A DNA stretch of 64,000 bases. Origin: Candidatus Fredericiella danica (lineage in GTDB: Bacteria > Chloroflexota > Anaerolineae > Caldilineales > Caldilineaceae). The notes beneath the pieces were generated by a model, which ran no database searches, was not told the DNA's origin, and saw only the letters and a list, made by a program, of their open reading frames with translations. Shown piece after piece: positions 18,774-29,509 of this stretch. The stretch spans positions 44,860-108,859 of the forward strand of contig JADJPH010000035.1 in the NCBI GenBank assembly GCA_016713335.1, read 5' to 3'. How positions within the stretch are numbered: position 1 is the stretch's first letter; each line of letters begins with the position of its first letter. The translations under genes and the position numbers were made by a program.

Positions 18774-20441
18774 TCAAAGAAGGTTAGCCAGGCGTTGTTG
18801 CTCATCGATTGGGTTGCCGCGGTCATTGACGGCAACGCAAGCGCCATCGATGATCTGTGTACGGATGCGGCCGCGTGCGAAGCGGTTGTTGTGGAGTTGT
18901 GGCGCATCCAATAGCCCCCGCGTGACCGCGCGTGCGAGTGTTGCCGGATCGACCAGGGATCCAGTACATCTGGCGCCGCCAGGGCTCGACTGCGTCCAGC
19001 GTCACCATGGCTTCGGATACCAAGTGCCGCTTCTGCGCTTGAACTTGCGGGTCGCGTGTCATGTCTGGGGCGCCATGAAGTGCATTGTCGATTGCACGGC
19101 GCGCCACCTTGCACGCTGCGATGACATCTTCGGCTGTTGCGGCGTGATGCGCTTCCGTGTGGCCGACAACATGCACGATCTCGGGCTTGAGCGCCATCTG
19201 TAGATAGGTGGACGCAGCCAGGTGCCCGCGCCGCCTCAGGGTCGAGTGGGTGGCTCAACAAGCCGACGCGGTCTGGCGAATGATGTGAAAGGGACCAGCA
19301 GACGCTCTGGTGACGGATCGGGTGTGTTGGGTCGGCTCCAGGCGTGCCAGTGGCTCGATCAGGTCGAGGACGGCCAGCATCTTTGCGAGATCCATCGCAT
19401 CTGTGATCGCTGGTGGGCTGTTAAACATCAACTGAGCCACATAGTCTTGTACGCCAAATGCCCACGCATTATAGGCTGCGAGGTAGGCCGCCACCACGAA
19501 TACAACATCTGGTGCATCGCGCATGCCCCAATGATGCGGTTCATTCAGTTCAACCGGGATGTCGCGTGCGCCGTACCAGGCCATGACACGCTGGTGCTCG
19601 CGGATGGATCCTTCAAGGTCCCACGGTCCGCGACCATCCATTTGGTTAAACCAGAACAACGGGATTGCGCACCAGGCAATGTTGATGGTGTCCAGATACA
19701 ATTGGGCCAGTTCGAGGAAATCGTCGGTGCCGGAGTAGGTGCGCATGAGGGGTAAGTTGCCGCGCCGGCTGGCGGCATAGAGCTGACGGTAGTCATCTGC
19801 GGTTCGAACCGGCACACCGCCTGCGCCAGTTCGTCGTGGGTCCTGGCGCTCGGGACGGAAGAAATTTTCTTGAGCATCCTGGTCAATGCCAAGCGAGATA
19901 ACGTCCAAAATCCGCGCTTCCGCAATCTGTTCGATACCGGCTTTGGTCGCTGCAGGGTGGGAAGGCCGAAATGGTGCCGGAGAAGCGGATAGGGCTGCTT
20001 CCAGGCGATGCGTGCCGCCAAAGTCTGGGGAAGTTTTCATCATCCGGGTTGGCTGTGCGCCCATGCAGATAATTGAGCACGTCTTCGCGGTTCTCGCTGC
20101 CATCAAAGACGGCGTCAAAGAAACCAGGTAGCATGCGCTTGATCCGCTACAGGCGGCGTGCCGCCAAATGCAAAACGGACGCCTGCACCTTTGAGTTCAT
20201 CGGCCGCTTCGGCGAAGTCGGCCAGCAGCCGTGCGCCGGTCTCCGGTGTCAATCGGTACGAGACGCCCACAAGGGTGGCGTCGTAATCTTGCACGGCCTG
20301 GAGGAATTGTTCGATAGGCGTTGCGGGTCCAAGAAAAACCGTATCCCAACCGGCTTGTTGGGCAACGCTGAGAAAACTCATCACCCCCGCAACATGAACA
20401 CACTCGCCAAGTGCACCGGCCACGACAACTTTCCGTTTCAT
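18774..20441 (-). CDS. Cobalamin-binding enzyme (B12-binding domain plus mutase-like region), multiply frameshifted
   Basis: Reconstructed from several frames, this is a protein of about 555 residues. Residues 1-120 form a B12-binding Rossmann domain: VVVAGALGECVHVAGVMSFL contains the axial-ligand pattern HxxG (the usual preceding Asp is Cys), and VFLGPATP, GVSYRLTPETGA and FGGTPPV follow. The long second part (RTYSGTDDFLELAQLYLDTI, FWFNQMDGRGPWDLEGSIRE, GVQDYVAQLMFNSPP) resembles a TIM-barrel catalytic domain of a B12-dependent mutase, but I do not recognise the substrate. ATG 20441 has the perfect site GAAAGGAGGTCAAC. At least six single-base breaks occur between 20135 and 18950, with family-like sequence on both sides of each. 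The last residues NRGNPI-DEQQRLANLL precede the opine-dehydrogenase gene. Confidence 0.6.
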
Positions 20442-20708
20442 GTTGACCTCCTTTCGCGGTACGTCACATTGGGGGAAGTTCGTGATAGTATCTCGCTGAG
20501 AAAATAAATTTCGCAAAACAAGCGAAGTAGGAATTTTTTACTATCTTACTGTTTAGGAAATATACTGTCAACTAGAGAGCTGAAATGGATTGATGGAGGT
20601 TGAGCTCGCGAGTTTGGGCTGGCGGATCGGCAAGGATAGACTAGTCGTCATTCGCATGGACGCTTGGAGTCGCATGAATTGCTCTTTGTGGAGATAGGCA
20701 CGAAATCC
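20442..20708. promoter_or_regulatory. AT-rich divergent promoter region
   Basis: This gap separates the B12-binding gene (minus) from the chloride-channel gene (plus). Bases 20485-20580 are clearly AT-richer than the surroundings (TTTTTTACTATCTTACTG, AAAATAAATTTCGC). A TACTAT element near 20487 on the minus strand could be a -10. No adenosylcobalamin riboswitch (B12 box GCCACTG) was seen. Confidence 0.4.
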
Positions 20709-22728
20709 ATGTTGCGTACATCGGTTTTACGGCGTTGGATCGAACGTATTCAGCCATCTGGGGCTCTAGTGCTTGGCGGCGCCGCCGTGCTGGTCGGGCT
20801 TGTGACTGCGATGGGGGTCTGGGTATTCAAGTTACTGATAGAGTGGATTGCGACAGTTGCGTTCGGATGGATCGGACAAGCACTCGCCAACTGGGGTGCC
20901 TGGACGATTGCACTGATCCCAGCGGCTGGGGGGGTGTTGGTAGGATTGCTCTGGCATCGATTCGTGGGGAATGAGCGATACCATGGCGTCGCCGGCGTGA
21001 TGGAGGCTTCGGCGCTTGCAGGTGGTCGATTGGAATATTGGCTGACACCGATCAAGACGGTGGCCGCGGCTCTGTCGATCGGAGCCGGCGCTTCGGTTGG
21101 ACCGGAAGACCCCTCCGTCCAAATCGGCGCCAATCTGGGTTCTTTGGCTGGACAGCGTCTGCGATTCTCAGACGAGTGGGTGCGAACATTGATCGCGTCG
21201 GGTGTCGCCGCGGCGATTTCGGCAGCGTTCAATGCGCCGATCGCCGGTGTGTTTTTCGCACTCGAGATTGGGCTGGGCGAAATCTTCGGCTCAGGGCTGG
21301 GCGTTGTTGTGTTGGCAGCGGTCGTATCCGCCGTGTTTTCTCAAGCGGTATCGGGCGCACAGCCCGCCTTTCGGGTCGATGAATATGCGTTTGGCTCCCC
21401 GCTGGAATTGCCGCTGTATGCCGGGCTTGGGTTGCTAGCCGGTCTGGTAGCGGCGGCTTACATCACGATCCTCTATTTTGCCAAGGATGTTTTTCAGCGT
21501 TGGAATGCGCCGTTTTGGACGAAACCGGCTGTGGCAGGTCGTACGGTTGGCATCGTGGGCATCTTCTTGCCACAACTATTCGGGGTTGGGTACGCAACGA
21601 TTGATGCAATTTTTGCGGGTGAGTCGATGGCATTGGGTCTGCTGCTGACGCTTCTGATTGCGAAACTTGTGCTGACTGCCGTCAGCATCGGCGGTGGCTT
21701 CCCGGGGGGGGTGTTCGCACCATCGTTGTTTCTGGGCGCAACGTTGGGTGCGGCGTATGGCGATGTTGCGGCGATGCTATTCCCTTCACTGACAATTGCA
21801 CCGGCTGCGTATGCGATGGTGGGCATGGCGGCTGTCCTGGCTGCTGCAGTGCACGTGCCATTGACTGCAATGTTGTTGCTCTTTGAGATGGCGCAGGACT
21901 ATCGCATCATGCTGCCCTTGATGTTTGCGGTGGTGATTGGACTGGTAGTATCGCGGATGATCAAGCATGATTCGGTTTACACGATGGGACTGGCCCGGCG
22001 TGGACTGCGGCTACAGCGTGGTCGCGATGTTGAAGTGCTTGAGGGATCCGGGTAGAGGAGATCATGGAAACCAGGATGCCCGTACTCAGGAAAGCGATTC
22101 TCTAGCTGCGGCGTCCGAACGTTTCCAGCGTACACGTCACCATGGTCTGGCGGTGACAGATGCTCAGGGCCGGCTCGTTGGAGTACTCACCGTACATGAT
22201 CTGGACCGCGTTCAATCAGACCCTGCTGCCAAAGCCCTCAAGGTTGGTGATCTCTGTGTGCGCGAACTTCTGGTAACATATCCTGATGAGAGTATTGGCG
22301 CCGCACTGCGCCGTATGAGTACGCGCGATGTTGGGCGTATGCCTGTGGTGGATCGCCGAGATCGGACGAATTTGCTTGGCGTACTTCGCCGCACGGATTT
22401 GGTGCGCGCTTACGACCTGGCGCTAACGCGCCGGACTGAATTGCGTCATCGCGCCCACCAGGTGCGCCTGGGTGCGTCAACTGGCTCGGAGTTGACCATT
22501 CAGGAGGTCACGATTGATGATGGCGCGCTCTGTGACCGCAGGAAGCTACGCGATGTTGACTGGCCGGTCACGGCGGTAATTGCCAGTGTACGTCGTGGCC
22601 ATGAAGTCATCGTTCCCCGCGGTGAAACGCTCCTTCAAGCCGGAGACGTCCTGGTCGTTGTGACGGATGGACCGATAGCGGCGACGCTGGAGCCATTCTG
22701 TAAGCGCCAATCTCCACCGGAGAAGTGA
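20709..22728 (+). CDS. ClC chloride channel/antiporter with C-terminal CBS pair and TrkA_C domain, two frameshifts
   Basis: A membrane protein of about 670 residues. Residues 1-430 are the ClC transport core with some 10-12 hydrophobic helices. GAGASVGPEDPSVQIG (residues about 125-140) replaces the canonical GREGP by GPEDP but keeps the gating glutamate (Glu133). GGGFPGGVFAPSLFLGA at about 328-344 is the second anion-binding motif. After frame changes near 22045 and 22098 come two CBS motifs (HHGLAVTDAQGRLVGVLTVH and DVGRMPVVDRRD) and a TrkA_C/RCK_C domain (VTAVIASVRRGHEVIVPRGE). This architecture is known in bacterial ClC proteins and implies regulation by adenine nucleotides. The ATG at 20709 begins just before the first helix. 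Confidence 0.85.
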
Positions 22729-22933
22729 CGACCGGTTTTCACTTGCCAGGTGCGGGATGAAGCGGTGCCAGTGCGTTGTCCTCGTGATGCCCCAAAGCTA
22801 CTGATAGCTTACAAGGCGCTTAAGCTGTTGCGGTCTGTCTGCTTGAAGCGGCTGCAACGGATCGGGTACAATAAAGCTGCCCTGGTGGGGCAATCGCCAA
22901 GGCACATTTTCATGTTGCCGCAAGGTAGAGTCA

Positions 22934-25059
22934 GTGACTGCGAGTATTAGCATGCCTTGGAGCAGGCTTAGCGTTCAATCCAAAATTCTGATCGTGATGA
23001 TGGCCGTCAGCATTGTGTCGGTCCTGCTCATTGGCTATCTTGGCTATCGCTCCGGACGCGCTGCCATCGAAGCCAATAGCTTTCTCCGGCTGGACGGTCT
23101 GCGCCAACTCCGCACGGATCAGTTGCAGACCTTCTTCGCGGACGCGCGCAGCAAGGTGAATCTGATGAGTGTGCTCTCAGCCGACGAGTTGCGTGAGTTC
23201 CGTACGGCGTACCAGGAACTGGCGCGAACAGCGACCGTCACGCCGGAACAAGAAGAAGCCATTCAGAACTTCTATGTCGACACATATCTTCCGAAACTGG
23301 CCGACAACCTTCAATCGAACCCAAGTGTTGAAGGCTTCTTACCGGCCACCGCTGTCCAGGAGTACTTGCAATACTACTACACAGTGCCGAATGGGGGCGG
23401 ATCTGGCGCCGATATCGATGATCCAGGCGACGGCAGTGCATATAGTCAGGTGCATCGCCAGCGCCATCCACTTCTTCGTAGTTTTGTGCAGCCTGGAGAA
23501 GACTTGATCTTCATCGATGGCCAGTCGGGTGAGGTGATTTACACCACTGACAAGCATGTGGACCTCGGCACAAACCTCTTGACGGGGCCGTTCTCGGGGT
23601 CGGCGCTTGCGGATGCATTCCGCGAGGCGCGCAAGTCTGGCGACGAGGACTTCACCATCGTCACGGATTTTGACAGCTATCGACCTGCCTATGGCAATCC
23701 GGCGATCTTTGTTGCCTCGCCTGTTTTCGACAATGGTCAGATGATCGGTGTCGCTGCTGTACGGCTCGCCTCCCAGGAACTTGTGAATCTCACGTCCGGT
23801 GACGAGCAGTGGCAGTCTGATGGGCTCGGTGTATCTGGCGACGTCTATCTCGTGGGCCCCGATAACAAGATGCGCTCGCAAGCGCGCGGCATGATCGAGC
23901 ATGCTGGGATCTATACCGCAACCCTGCTCGAAAATGGGGTGTCGCCCAACGACGTTGCTCACATCGAGCGCCTCGGCACCACCATCGACACGCTCTCGAT
24001 CACGAGCAAACCGATCGAGGCGGCGCTGCGCGGTGAGACCGGCACCATCCAGTCGTTGAATTACCTTGGCGACCCGGTCCTGTCTTCCTTTGCCCCACTC
24101 CAGTTGCAGGACCTGCATTGGGGGATTGTCGCTGAGATTACGCAGGCGGAGGCATTGGCGCCGGCGCAGGATTTTACGCAGTTGCTTGCAGTCTACATGG
24201 TCTGCATCATTCTGTTTGTCATTTTTGCCGGATTGTTTTTGACACACCTGGTGACGAAACCGCTGCGCCAGCTTACTGCGCACGCGCGCCAGGTGGCGGC
24301 AGGTGACTATTCCGGTGAGTTGGAGATTGGCTCGCACGATGAGGTCGGCGAATTGGCGAACGCCTTCAACGATATGACCCAGAGCCTGCGCACAAAGCAG
24401 GCTTTGATCAATGATCAGAATGAGACGCTGGAAAACTGTTGTTGAATTTGATGCCCGAGTCGATGGTCGATCGCTACAAGCAGGGCGAGGGGCGCGATTG
24501 CCGACCAGTACCCAAGTGTGAGCATCCTTTTTGCCGATATCAGTCAATTCACGGACAACACGGCCCACATGTCACCCGCGGACCAGATCGCGCTATTGAA
24601 CCGGTTGGTCGAAGCATTTGACGATGCTGCCGCAAGAGTTGGTGTCGAGAAGGTCAAAACCATTGGCACCGGGTACATGGCGGCGTCGGGGCTTCAGGGG
24701 CGCGCGTCGACCATGCCAAGCGCATTGTCGACTTTGCGATCGCCATGCAGCGCATTGTCGACAGTTATGATCGCGAAAGCAACGCCACGTTGGGCGTTCG
24801 GATTGGGATCGATGCCGGGCCGGTTGCCGCCGGCCTCGTGGGCCGGTCGAAATTCGTCTACGACCTGTGGGGCGAGACAGTCAATTTGGCCTATCGGATC
24901 CAGAGTCAGGGTGATGCTAGCAGTATCATCGTTTCTGATACCGTCTACAAACGTGTGCGCGAACTCTATACCTTTGCCCCGGCGGGAACGATCAAGACCA
25001 AGAACCAGCCGGATGCTCCGATCTGGCAACTTCAGCCCCGTCGAGAATCGGCCACATGA
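22934..25059 (+). CDS. Membrane class III adenylate/guanylate cyclase with Cache-like sensor and HAMP, frameshifted
   Basis: A receptor cyclase of about 700 residues. A first membrane helix (ILIVMMAVSIVSVLLIGYLG) is followed by a large extracellular region of about 380 residues like a double Cache sensor (EGFLPATAVQEYLQYYYTVP, GDVYLVGPDNKMRSQA). Then come a second helix (LLAVYMVCIILFVIFAGLFL), a HAMP domain (TKPLRQLTAHARQVAAGDYS) and a class III catalytic domain. The frame breaks near 24440, 24500 and 24705. The cyclase domain holds ILFADISQFTD (metal Asp), KVKTIGTGYMAASG (adenine-type Lys, but T in place of the second metal Asp) and YDLWGETVNLAYRI (transition-state Asn and Arg). The start is GTG 22934 or ATG 22952. 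Its stop overlaps the MscS-cNMP channel gene by four bases. Confidence 0.82.
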
Positions 25060-26498
25060 GTGAACTGAGCGAATTGCTGTATTCACCGTGGTTTCCATGG
25101 GCCCTGTTCCTGGTAATCGGCACCCCGCTGGCTGTGCTGGTGCTAGGCGAACTGCTTGGTTTTCTGGAGCGAAACGACAGCCCCTTTGTTGGTGCGGTGC
25201 GCCTCGTGCGCAACTATCTGTTGCCCGTGCTGGTCATCACCGTGCTGGTGCGCTACGTGGTTGAGGTTCCGTCTGACGAGCTGTTCTATCGAATCACGCA
25301 GACGGCGCTGTGGGTCATTCTGATTCTCGTCGCACTATCTGTTGTGAACGCCCTGGTCTTCGGCAGCGCGCGCTCCGATTCCTGGCGCGGACGGATGCCC
25401 ACCATCCTGGTGGACCTCGTGCGCGTCTTTCTGGTCTCGTTTGGCGTGTTGGCCGCACTCACCTTTGTATGGGGCGCCAACATCGGCAATTTTCTGGCGG
25501 CATTGGGGATTACCTCGGTCGTCTTGGGGCTGATCTTGCAGCGCCCCCTCGGCAATATTGTCGCGGGGCTGGTCTTGTTGGCGGAACGGCCATTCGCTGA
25601 AGGCGACTATGTAAAGATCGGCGACAATTATGGGCGGGTGGCGCAAATCAACTGGCGCGCCCTCCACCTGGAGACAGGCGGCAACACCCTGGTGGTGCCG
25701 AATGCCGCCCTGGCAGACATGCCGTTTACGAACCTGAACCTGCCATCGCCGCAGAACCAGGTGCTGGCGCCATTAGCGTTCGGCTCTGCTTATTCGCCAA
25801 ACCAGGTGCGCTCACTTCTGGTCGATGTATTGGCGCATTGTCCCGGCGTGTTGGCGGATCCACCGCCAAGTATCCTTGTCACATCGATGGATCGAACCGT
25901 CGTTAACTATCAGGTTGCGTTCTACGTTGATAGCTATCATGAGACTGCGATCGCACGCGACGCGTTTTTGACCCGGCTCTGGTATGCCGGGCGCCGCGCC
26001 AACTGCCTGCCGTTCACCGACCTGGCGCTGCCGACGAGCGTCGATGTGCGTGCCGCGTTGGACGCGATCGCAGCAATCTTTCATATCGATGAAGGCGGCG
26101 TCAACCGGCTGGCTAACTGCGCGCTGCTGGTCGAATATGCAGCCGGAGAAACGATCATTCATCAGGGAACCATCCCGCCGGCATTGTTTATTATGGTGGC
26201 CGGTGTGGCGCAAGTCTTGCACGTGGATGCACATCGCGGGGCGCTGATCATCGCAGCATTGCGGCGCAACGATCACTTTGGTGAACCTGCCCTGACGGGA
26301 AGCCGCTCGGTGCTCGATGTTGTTGCGGAAACCGATGTCACTGTCCTTCAGCTTGACCCTGCCGCTGTCAATGACCTTCTGGACGGTAATCCGCGCCTTG
26401 CCTACGATCTGGATACGATTTCGGAAGCCAGAAAGAACAAGCTCAAATTGATGATTAGTAGCCGTGCCACCAATCCAGTCGCGACCGCGGATCAGTAA
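25056..26498 (+). CDS. MscS-type mechanosensitive channel with C-terminal cyclic-nucleotide-binding domain
   Basis: A 480-residue intact protein. Residues about 1-160 carry four or so membrane helices, the last (ANIGNFLAALGITSVVLGLI) being the pore-lining MscS helix. The beta domain follows with AERPFAEGDYVKIGDNYGRV and TLVVPNAAL. Residues about 345-455 form a cNMP-binding domain (ETIIHQGTIPPALFIMVAGV, then FGEPALTGSRS, the phosphate-binding-cassette position). Its ATG overlaps the stop of the cyclase gene (ATGA), so the enzyme and the nucleotide-binding channel are translationally coupled. This resembles the bacterial cyclic-nucleotide-gated MscS-like (bCNG) family. Gating by cyclic nucleotide rather than tension is inferred. 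Confidence 0.92.
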   Translation: MSELSELLYSPWFPWALFLVIGTPLAVLVLGELLGFLERNDSPFVGAVRLVRNYLLPVLVITVLVRYVVEVPSDELFYRITQTALWVILILVALSVVNALVFGSARSDSWRGRMPTILVDLVRVFLVSFGVLAALTFVWGANIGNFLAALGITSVVLGLILQRPLGNIVAGLVLLAERPFAEGDYVKIGDNYGRVAQINWRALHLETGGNTLVVPNAALADMPFTNLNLPSPQNQVLAPLAFGSAYSPNQVRSLLVDVLAHCPGVLADPPPSILVTSMDRTVVNYQVAFYVDSYHETAIARDAFLTRLWYAGRRANCLPFTDLALPTSVDVRAALDAIAAIFHIDEGGVNRLANCALLVEYAAGETIIHQGTIPPALFIMVAGVAQVLHVDAHRGALIIAALRRNDHFGEPALTGSRSVLDVVAETDVTVLQLDPAAVNDLLDGNPRLAYDLDTISEARKNKLKLMISSRATNPVATADQ

Positions 26499-27598
26499 AG
26501 GTCCCCCGGTCGCGGACTGCGATGAGCAACGCGTCTTGCGCCATTGTCCCCAAGGTTTCATCTTGCCGGAGTGCGGGCAGGGCGCCTCTCCCGGCCGCGT
26601 TTGACGCCTGATAGAGCGCCACCAGCGCTGGATCGACGCAGATGTTTTCCAGGTGCACCACGTAGCCGTTGGCAACCGTGTCCTCGCGCGTGTAGCCAAC
26701 GGTGATGCGCGTCGGCGCCGCGTACAGCACGAGCGCCTTGTAGTCACCGTCATAGATCTGCGCATTCCGACCTGGGATTGAAAGTGCTTCGCCAACGCCT
26801 CCTTGTAGCGCCAACAAAGTCGCCGCCGGTTCTGACAGGGGTGCGCCCTGGCAGCCGTCCCCACCGCACTGCCAATTCCAGTCGTTGATCTGAAACGCCC
26901 CCACAAAGGCCGGTGCGCGCCTGTCCGCGAAAATGGCCGCAAGTTGCGGCGCGTCGACGTCCACCGGGCCGTTTTTGTGCTGCAGCCCCAGTTCTACGTT
27001 GACGGGCGCATACCCGCGCAGGGCAAGGTTCAAATCGGCATGGACGGAATCGGCATGGTCGAGTCCGCCGCCCGCCACCGGGATCGTGGCGTATTGCCGA
27101 TCGGAGACGACTGGGCAGCCGTTTTGCGCCGGCTCAGCAGCGGCAGGTGCATCGGCGATGGTGGCGGCACTGAATTCAGCCTCGGAAATCGGCGACGCCG
27201 TAGGCTCAGCGGGAGGCTGGTATTCAAAGAGCGTTTCGGTGTTGGCACCCCTGAGTTCACTACCTGCGGGTGACTCCGGGACAGCCTGGCGTTACAGCCG
27301 TTGCCGGTGCTAACGTCGGGGTCGCAGTCGTGGGTGGCGCAGGCGTGTTGGCGTCTGCCAAAACGGGTGTCGGCGCCACCATGACGGTCGCCGTGATGAC
27401 ACGCGTCACCTCAATTACCCAGGGCGTAGCGGTTGGCAGGGCGTAGACCGTGGCGCGTACGGCCAGGCTGACCATCCGTGGGTCGGGACGCGGTGGTTGT
27501 GAGATGCGCCAAAGGTTACCGGCAAGCAGGAGCGCGACGGTCCCAAGGATAAGCATTGGTAAAGCGCGGACAAGCCGGCGCGACAAGGATTCGTTCAA
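26455..27598 (-). CDS. Membrane-anchored extracellular protein of unknown function, one frameshift
   Basis: A protein of about 380 residues, not recognised as a known enzyme. The N-terminus has one hydrophobic helix (ALPMLILGTVALLLAGNLW), then a Thr/Pro/Ala-rich spacer (ANTPAPPTTATPTLAP) typical of exported proteins. A frameshift near 27285 leads to a Cys-containing globular region (DWNWQCGGDGCQGAPLSEPA, ENICVDPALVALYQ). It looks like a single-pass extracytoplasmic protein. The 3' end overlaps the channel gene on the other strand by 44 bases. An ABC-2 exporter gene starts beyond its 5' end and could be a functional partner, but that is only proximity. Confidence 0.6.
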
Positions 27599-27638
27599 AC
27601 GTCGTTTCGTAGAGCGGTGCTAATCGATGCAAGGCATG

Positions 27639-28457
27639 TTACAACCGTGCCATCATCTCCGTGCGCTTGAATGTTGCTGCGCCAATAGCGAAGATAGCTG
27701 CATCGAGCAACCAGAGCACCAGGCCAAAGGCAAACACCAGGTTGGTGCTGATGTAGAACATGCCTGCAATCTGTCCGATCATTAGAAAAACGACGGGCAA
27801 CACGATTAAGCTCCCCAATTGGTAGGCTTCCTGAAAGGTATTGACCCGCGAAGAGACGAGCACGGTGACGCCAAGACCCAGTCCCGCGGCAGCGGGCGCA
27901 ACCCAGAAGGCCAGGATCAACCAGAACTGGTTGGGCAAGATCGGGCCACCGACCACCTGGAGTGCGACGAGGTTGCACATCAGCGTGTAGACGAAGAACC
28001 CCACAAAACTCACCATCAACCCTGGGAGCCAGCCACCGATCATCTTTGCCGCCAGCAGTTCGTGGTCGGTGGTTGGGGTATAAGCAAGCGCTTCGAAGGT
28101 TCTTCGTTCCTTTTCACCCGCAAAGCTGTCGGCCGCAATGACCGACGAGACCATCAGGGGCAGGATTAGGTACATGGGCGCAAAAAGATAGACCAACGCA
28201 AAGACCAGGCCGGCCTGCGCATCGTCGAGCCCCGCCAGCGATTCGCGCACGGAAGCTGGAATCGCAGAATTCAACTCCTGCACGTCGCCCGTCGTGACGC
28301 CCATGCGTTGGGCAAGGATCACGACGCTGCCCAATGACGCCGGCACCCCGACCATCAGGATCAGGGGGACGATAATCAGTGGCATGGCCACAGCCTTGGT
28401 GCGGAGCGGGGTTGCTACGTCTTTACGGACAATTGCCCACATTGCACGCCAGTTCAT
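27639..28457 (-). CDS. ABC-2-type transporter permease
   Basis: A 272-residue integral membrane protein with about six hydrophobic segments. It begins WRAMWAIVRKDVATPLRTKA, typical of ABC-2 export permeases. The large extracytoplasmic loop lies at about residues 45-85. SFAGEKERRTFEALAYTPTTD is the family's coupling-helix signature. Its start lies four bases after the ATPase stop, so both form one exporter unit. The substrate is not determinable; such pairs export antibiotics, polysaccharides or peptides, or act as Na+ exporters (NatAB-like). Confidence 0.9.
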   Translation of the reverse strand: MNWRAMWAIVRKDVATPLRTKAVAMPLIIVPLILMVGVPASLGSVVILAQRMGVTTGDVQELNSAIPASVRESLAGLDDAQAGLVFALVYLFAPMYLILPLMVSSVIAADSFAGEKERRTFEALAYTPTTDHELLAAKMIGGWLPGLMVSFVGFFVYTLMCNLVALQVVGGPILPNQFWLILAFWVAPAAAGLGLGVTVLVSSRVNTFQEAYQLGSLIVLPVVFLMIGQIAGMFYISTNLVFAFGLVLWLLDAAIFAIGAATFKRTEMMARL

Positions 28458-28461
28458 CGGT

Positions 28462-29414
28462 TCACCCGTGTTCCAGAGCGAAATAGACGTCTTCTAACGA
28501 GGCTTCTTCCGGTTCAAGCCGGTAGACCGGGATGCCGGCCTGGACCAGCTCAGCTGCGATCAACGGCGCGACTTCGCGGCCCGCGCCATGCACACTCAAA
28601 AAACCGTTCCCGCGCTCTTCGCCATTGGGTTCGCTTTCTTCCTCAACGTAGTTCACATTCTGCAGGGTCCGGATCAAGGCGGCTGCCTGCGCCTGCATTG
28701 AAGCATCTACTTCGACGCGAAGCCGGTGCCCTTGATCGAGTTCCGCGGCCAGTTCGCGGGTCGTGCCCAATGCAAGTACGCTCCCTTTGGCGAGCACCGC
28801 CACGCGGTCGCAGAGGCGTTCCGCTTCATTCAGGTTGTGGGTGGCGAGGAAGACCGTGCGATTTTCCTGGCGCAGGCGCTGGATCATGAGCCGGACCTCG
28901 CGCGTGGCAATGGGATCCAGGCCTGAGGTCGGCTCATCGAGAAAGACAATTTCCGGGTCATGAATGATGGTGCGCGCCAGTGCCAGGCGTTGGGGCATGC
29001 CTTTGCTAAACCTGCCGACTTTGTCATTGGGCGTTCGGTGAGATCAAACATCTCGAGCAGGGCATCGATCCGTTTTGGTAGTTGGCGTGCGGGCACCCCA
29101 AACATTTCTCCGAAATACTGGAGCGTATTCCGTGCGGTGAGCCGATCATCCAGCGCAGGCGTCTCCGTCAACACCCCGGTGCGGGCCCGAATCTTTGGGC
29201 TATCGTTGCTTGGATCCAGATCGAAGACGCGGATGTCGCCCGCGGTCGGCGCCAGCACCCCATTGATCAGCCGCACCGTGGTCGTTTTGCCGGCACCGTT
29301 ATGACCGAGGAAACCAAACACTTCACCGCGCTCGATTTCGAGGGTGAGTTGGTTGACGGCAACGAGGTCGCCAAAGTGACGCGTCAGGTGGGTGGTACGG
29401 ATCACCGTCGACAT
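28462..29414 (-). CDS. ABC transporter ATP-binding protein (ABC-2 exporter), one frameshift
   Basis: An ATPase of about 317 residues. Walker A is GHNGAGKTTTVRLINGVLAP, the ABC signature is FSKGMPQRLALART, Walker B is IVFLDEPTSGLDP and the switch His is in ATHNLNEAE. The C-terminal region of about 100 residues ends EEASLEDVYFALEHG, typical of the CcmA/NatA subgroup. A frameshift near 29030 (ERP/NDKVGR) splits the frame just before the signature; one missing C in CCC restores it. It pairs with the permease encoded just downstream. Confidence 0.9.
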
Positions 29415-29457
29415 AGATCAATACGGGTCTCTAGTTCGGCTGCTCATGTCGGCGCCG

Positions 29458-29490
29458 GTCACGAGTCATACGTCACGAGTGACTCGTGAC
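29458..29490. repeat. Palindrome GTCACGAGT-G-ACTCGTGAC with an extra half-site
   Basis: Bases 29472-29490 form a perfect 9+1+9 palindrome. An additional copy of the half-site GTCACGAGT lies at 29458-29466. The element sits between the start of the ABC ATPase and the end of the aminopeptidase gene. It could be an operator or an intergenic repeat of the ACGAGATACG type seen elsewhere in the window. Confidence 0.7.
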
Positions 29491-29509
29491 CTGGCATGCG
29501 CCCCCAACT

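Noticed and set aside
20442..20700. Adenosylcobalamin riboswitch upstream of the B12-binding gene
   Set aside because: No B12 box or conserved riboswitch helices were seen in the AT-rich leader.
20709..22055. ClC protein lacking its gating glutamate
   Set aside because: Alignment of GPEDP with GREGP keeps the Glu (Glu133); only the flanking residues differ.
23339..24568. Minus-strand open frame of 409 codons
   Set aside because: It is antisense to the receptor-cyclase gene, whose Cache, HAMP and membrane segments are clear.
25812..26942. Minus-strand open frame of 376 codons
   Set aside because: It overlaps the MscS-cNMP channel gene in antisense; the real minus-strand gene there begins at 27598 in another frame.
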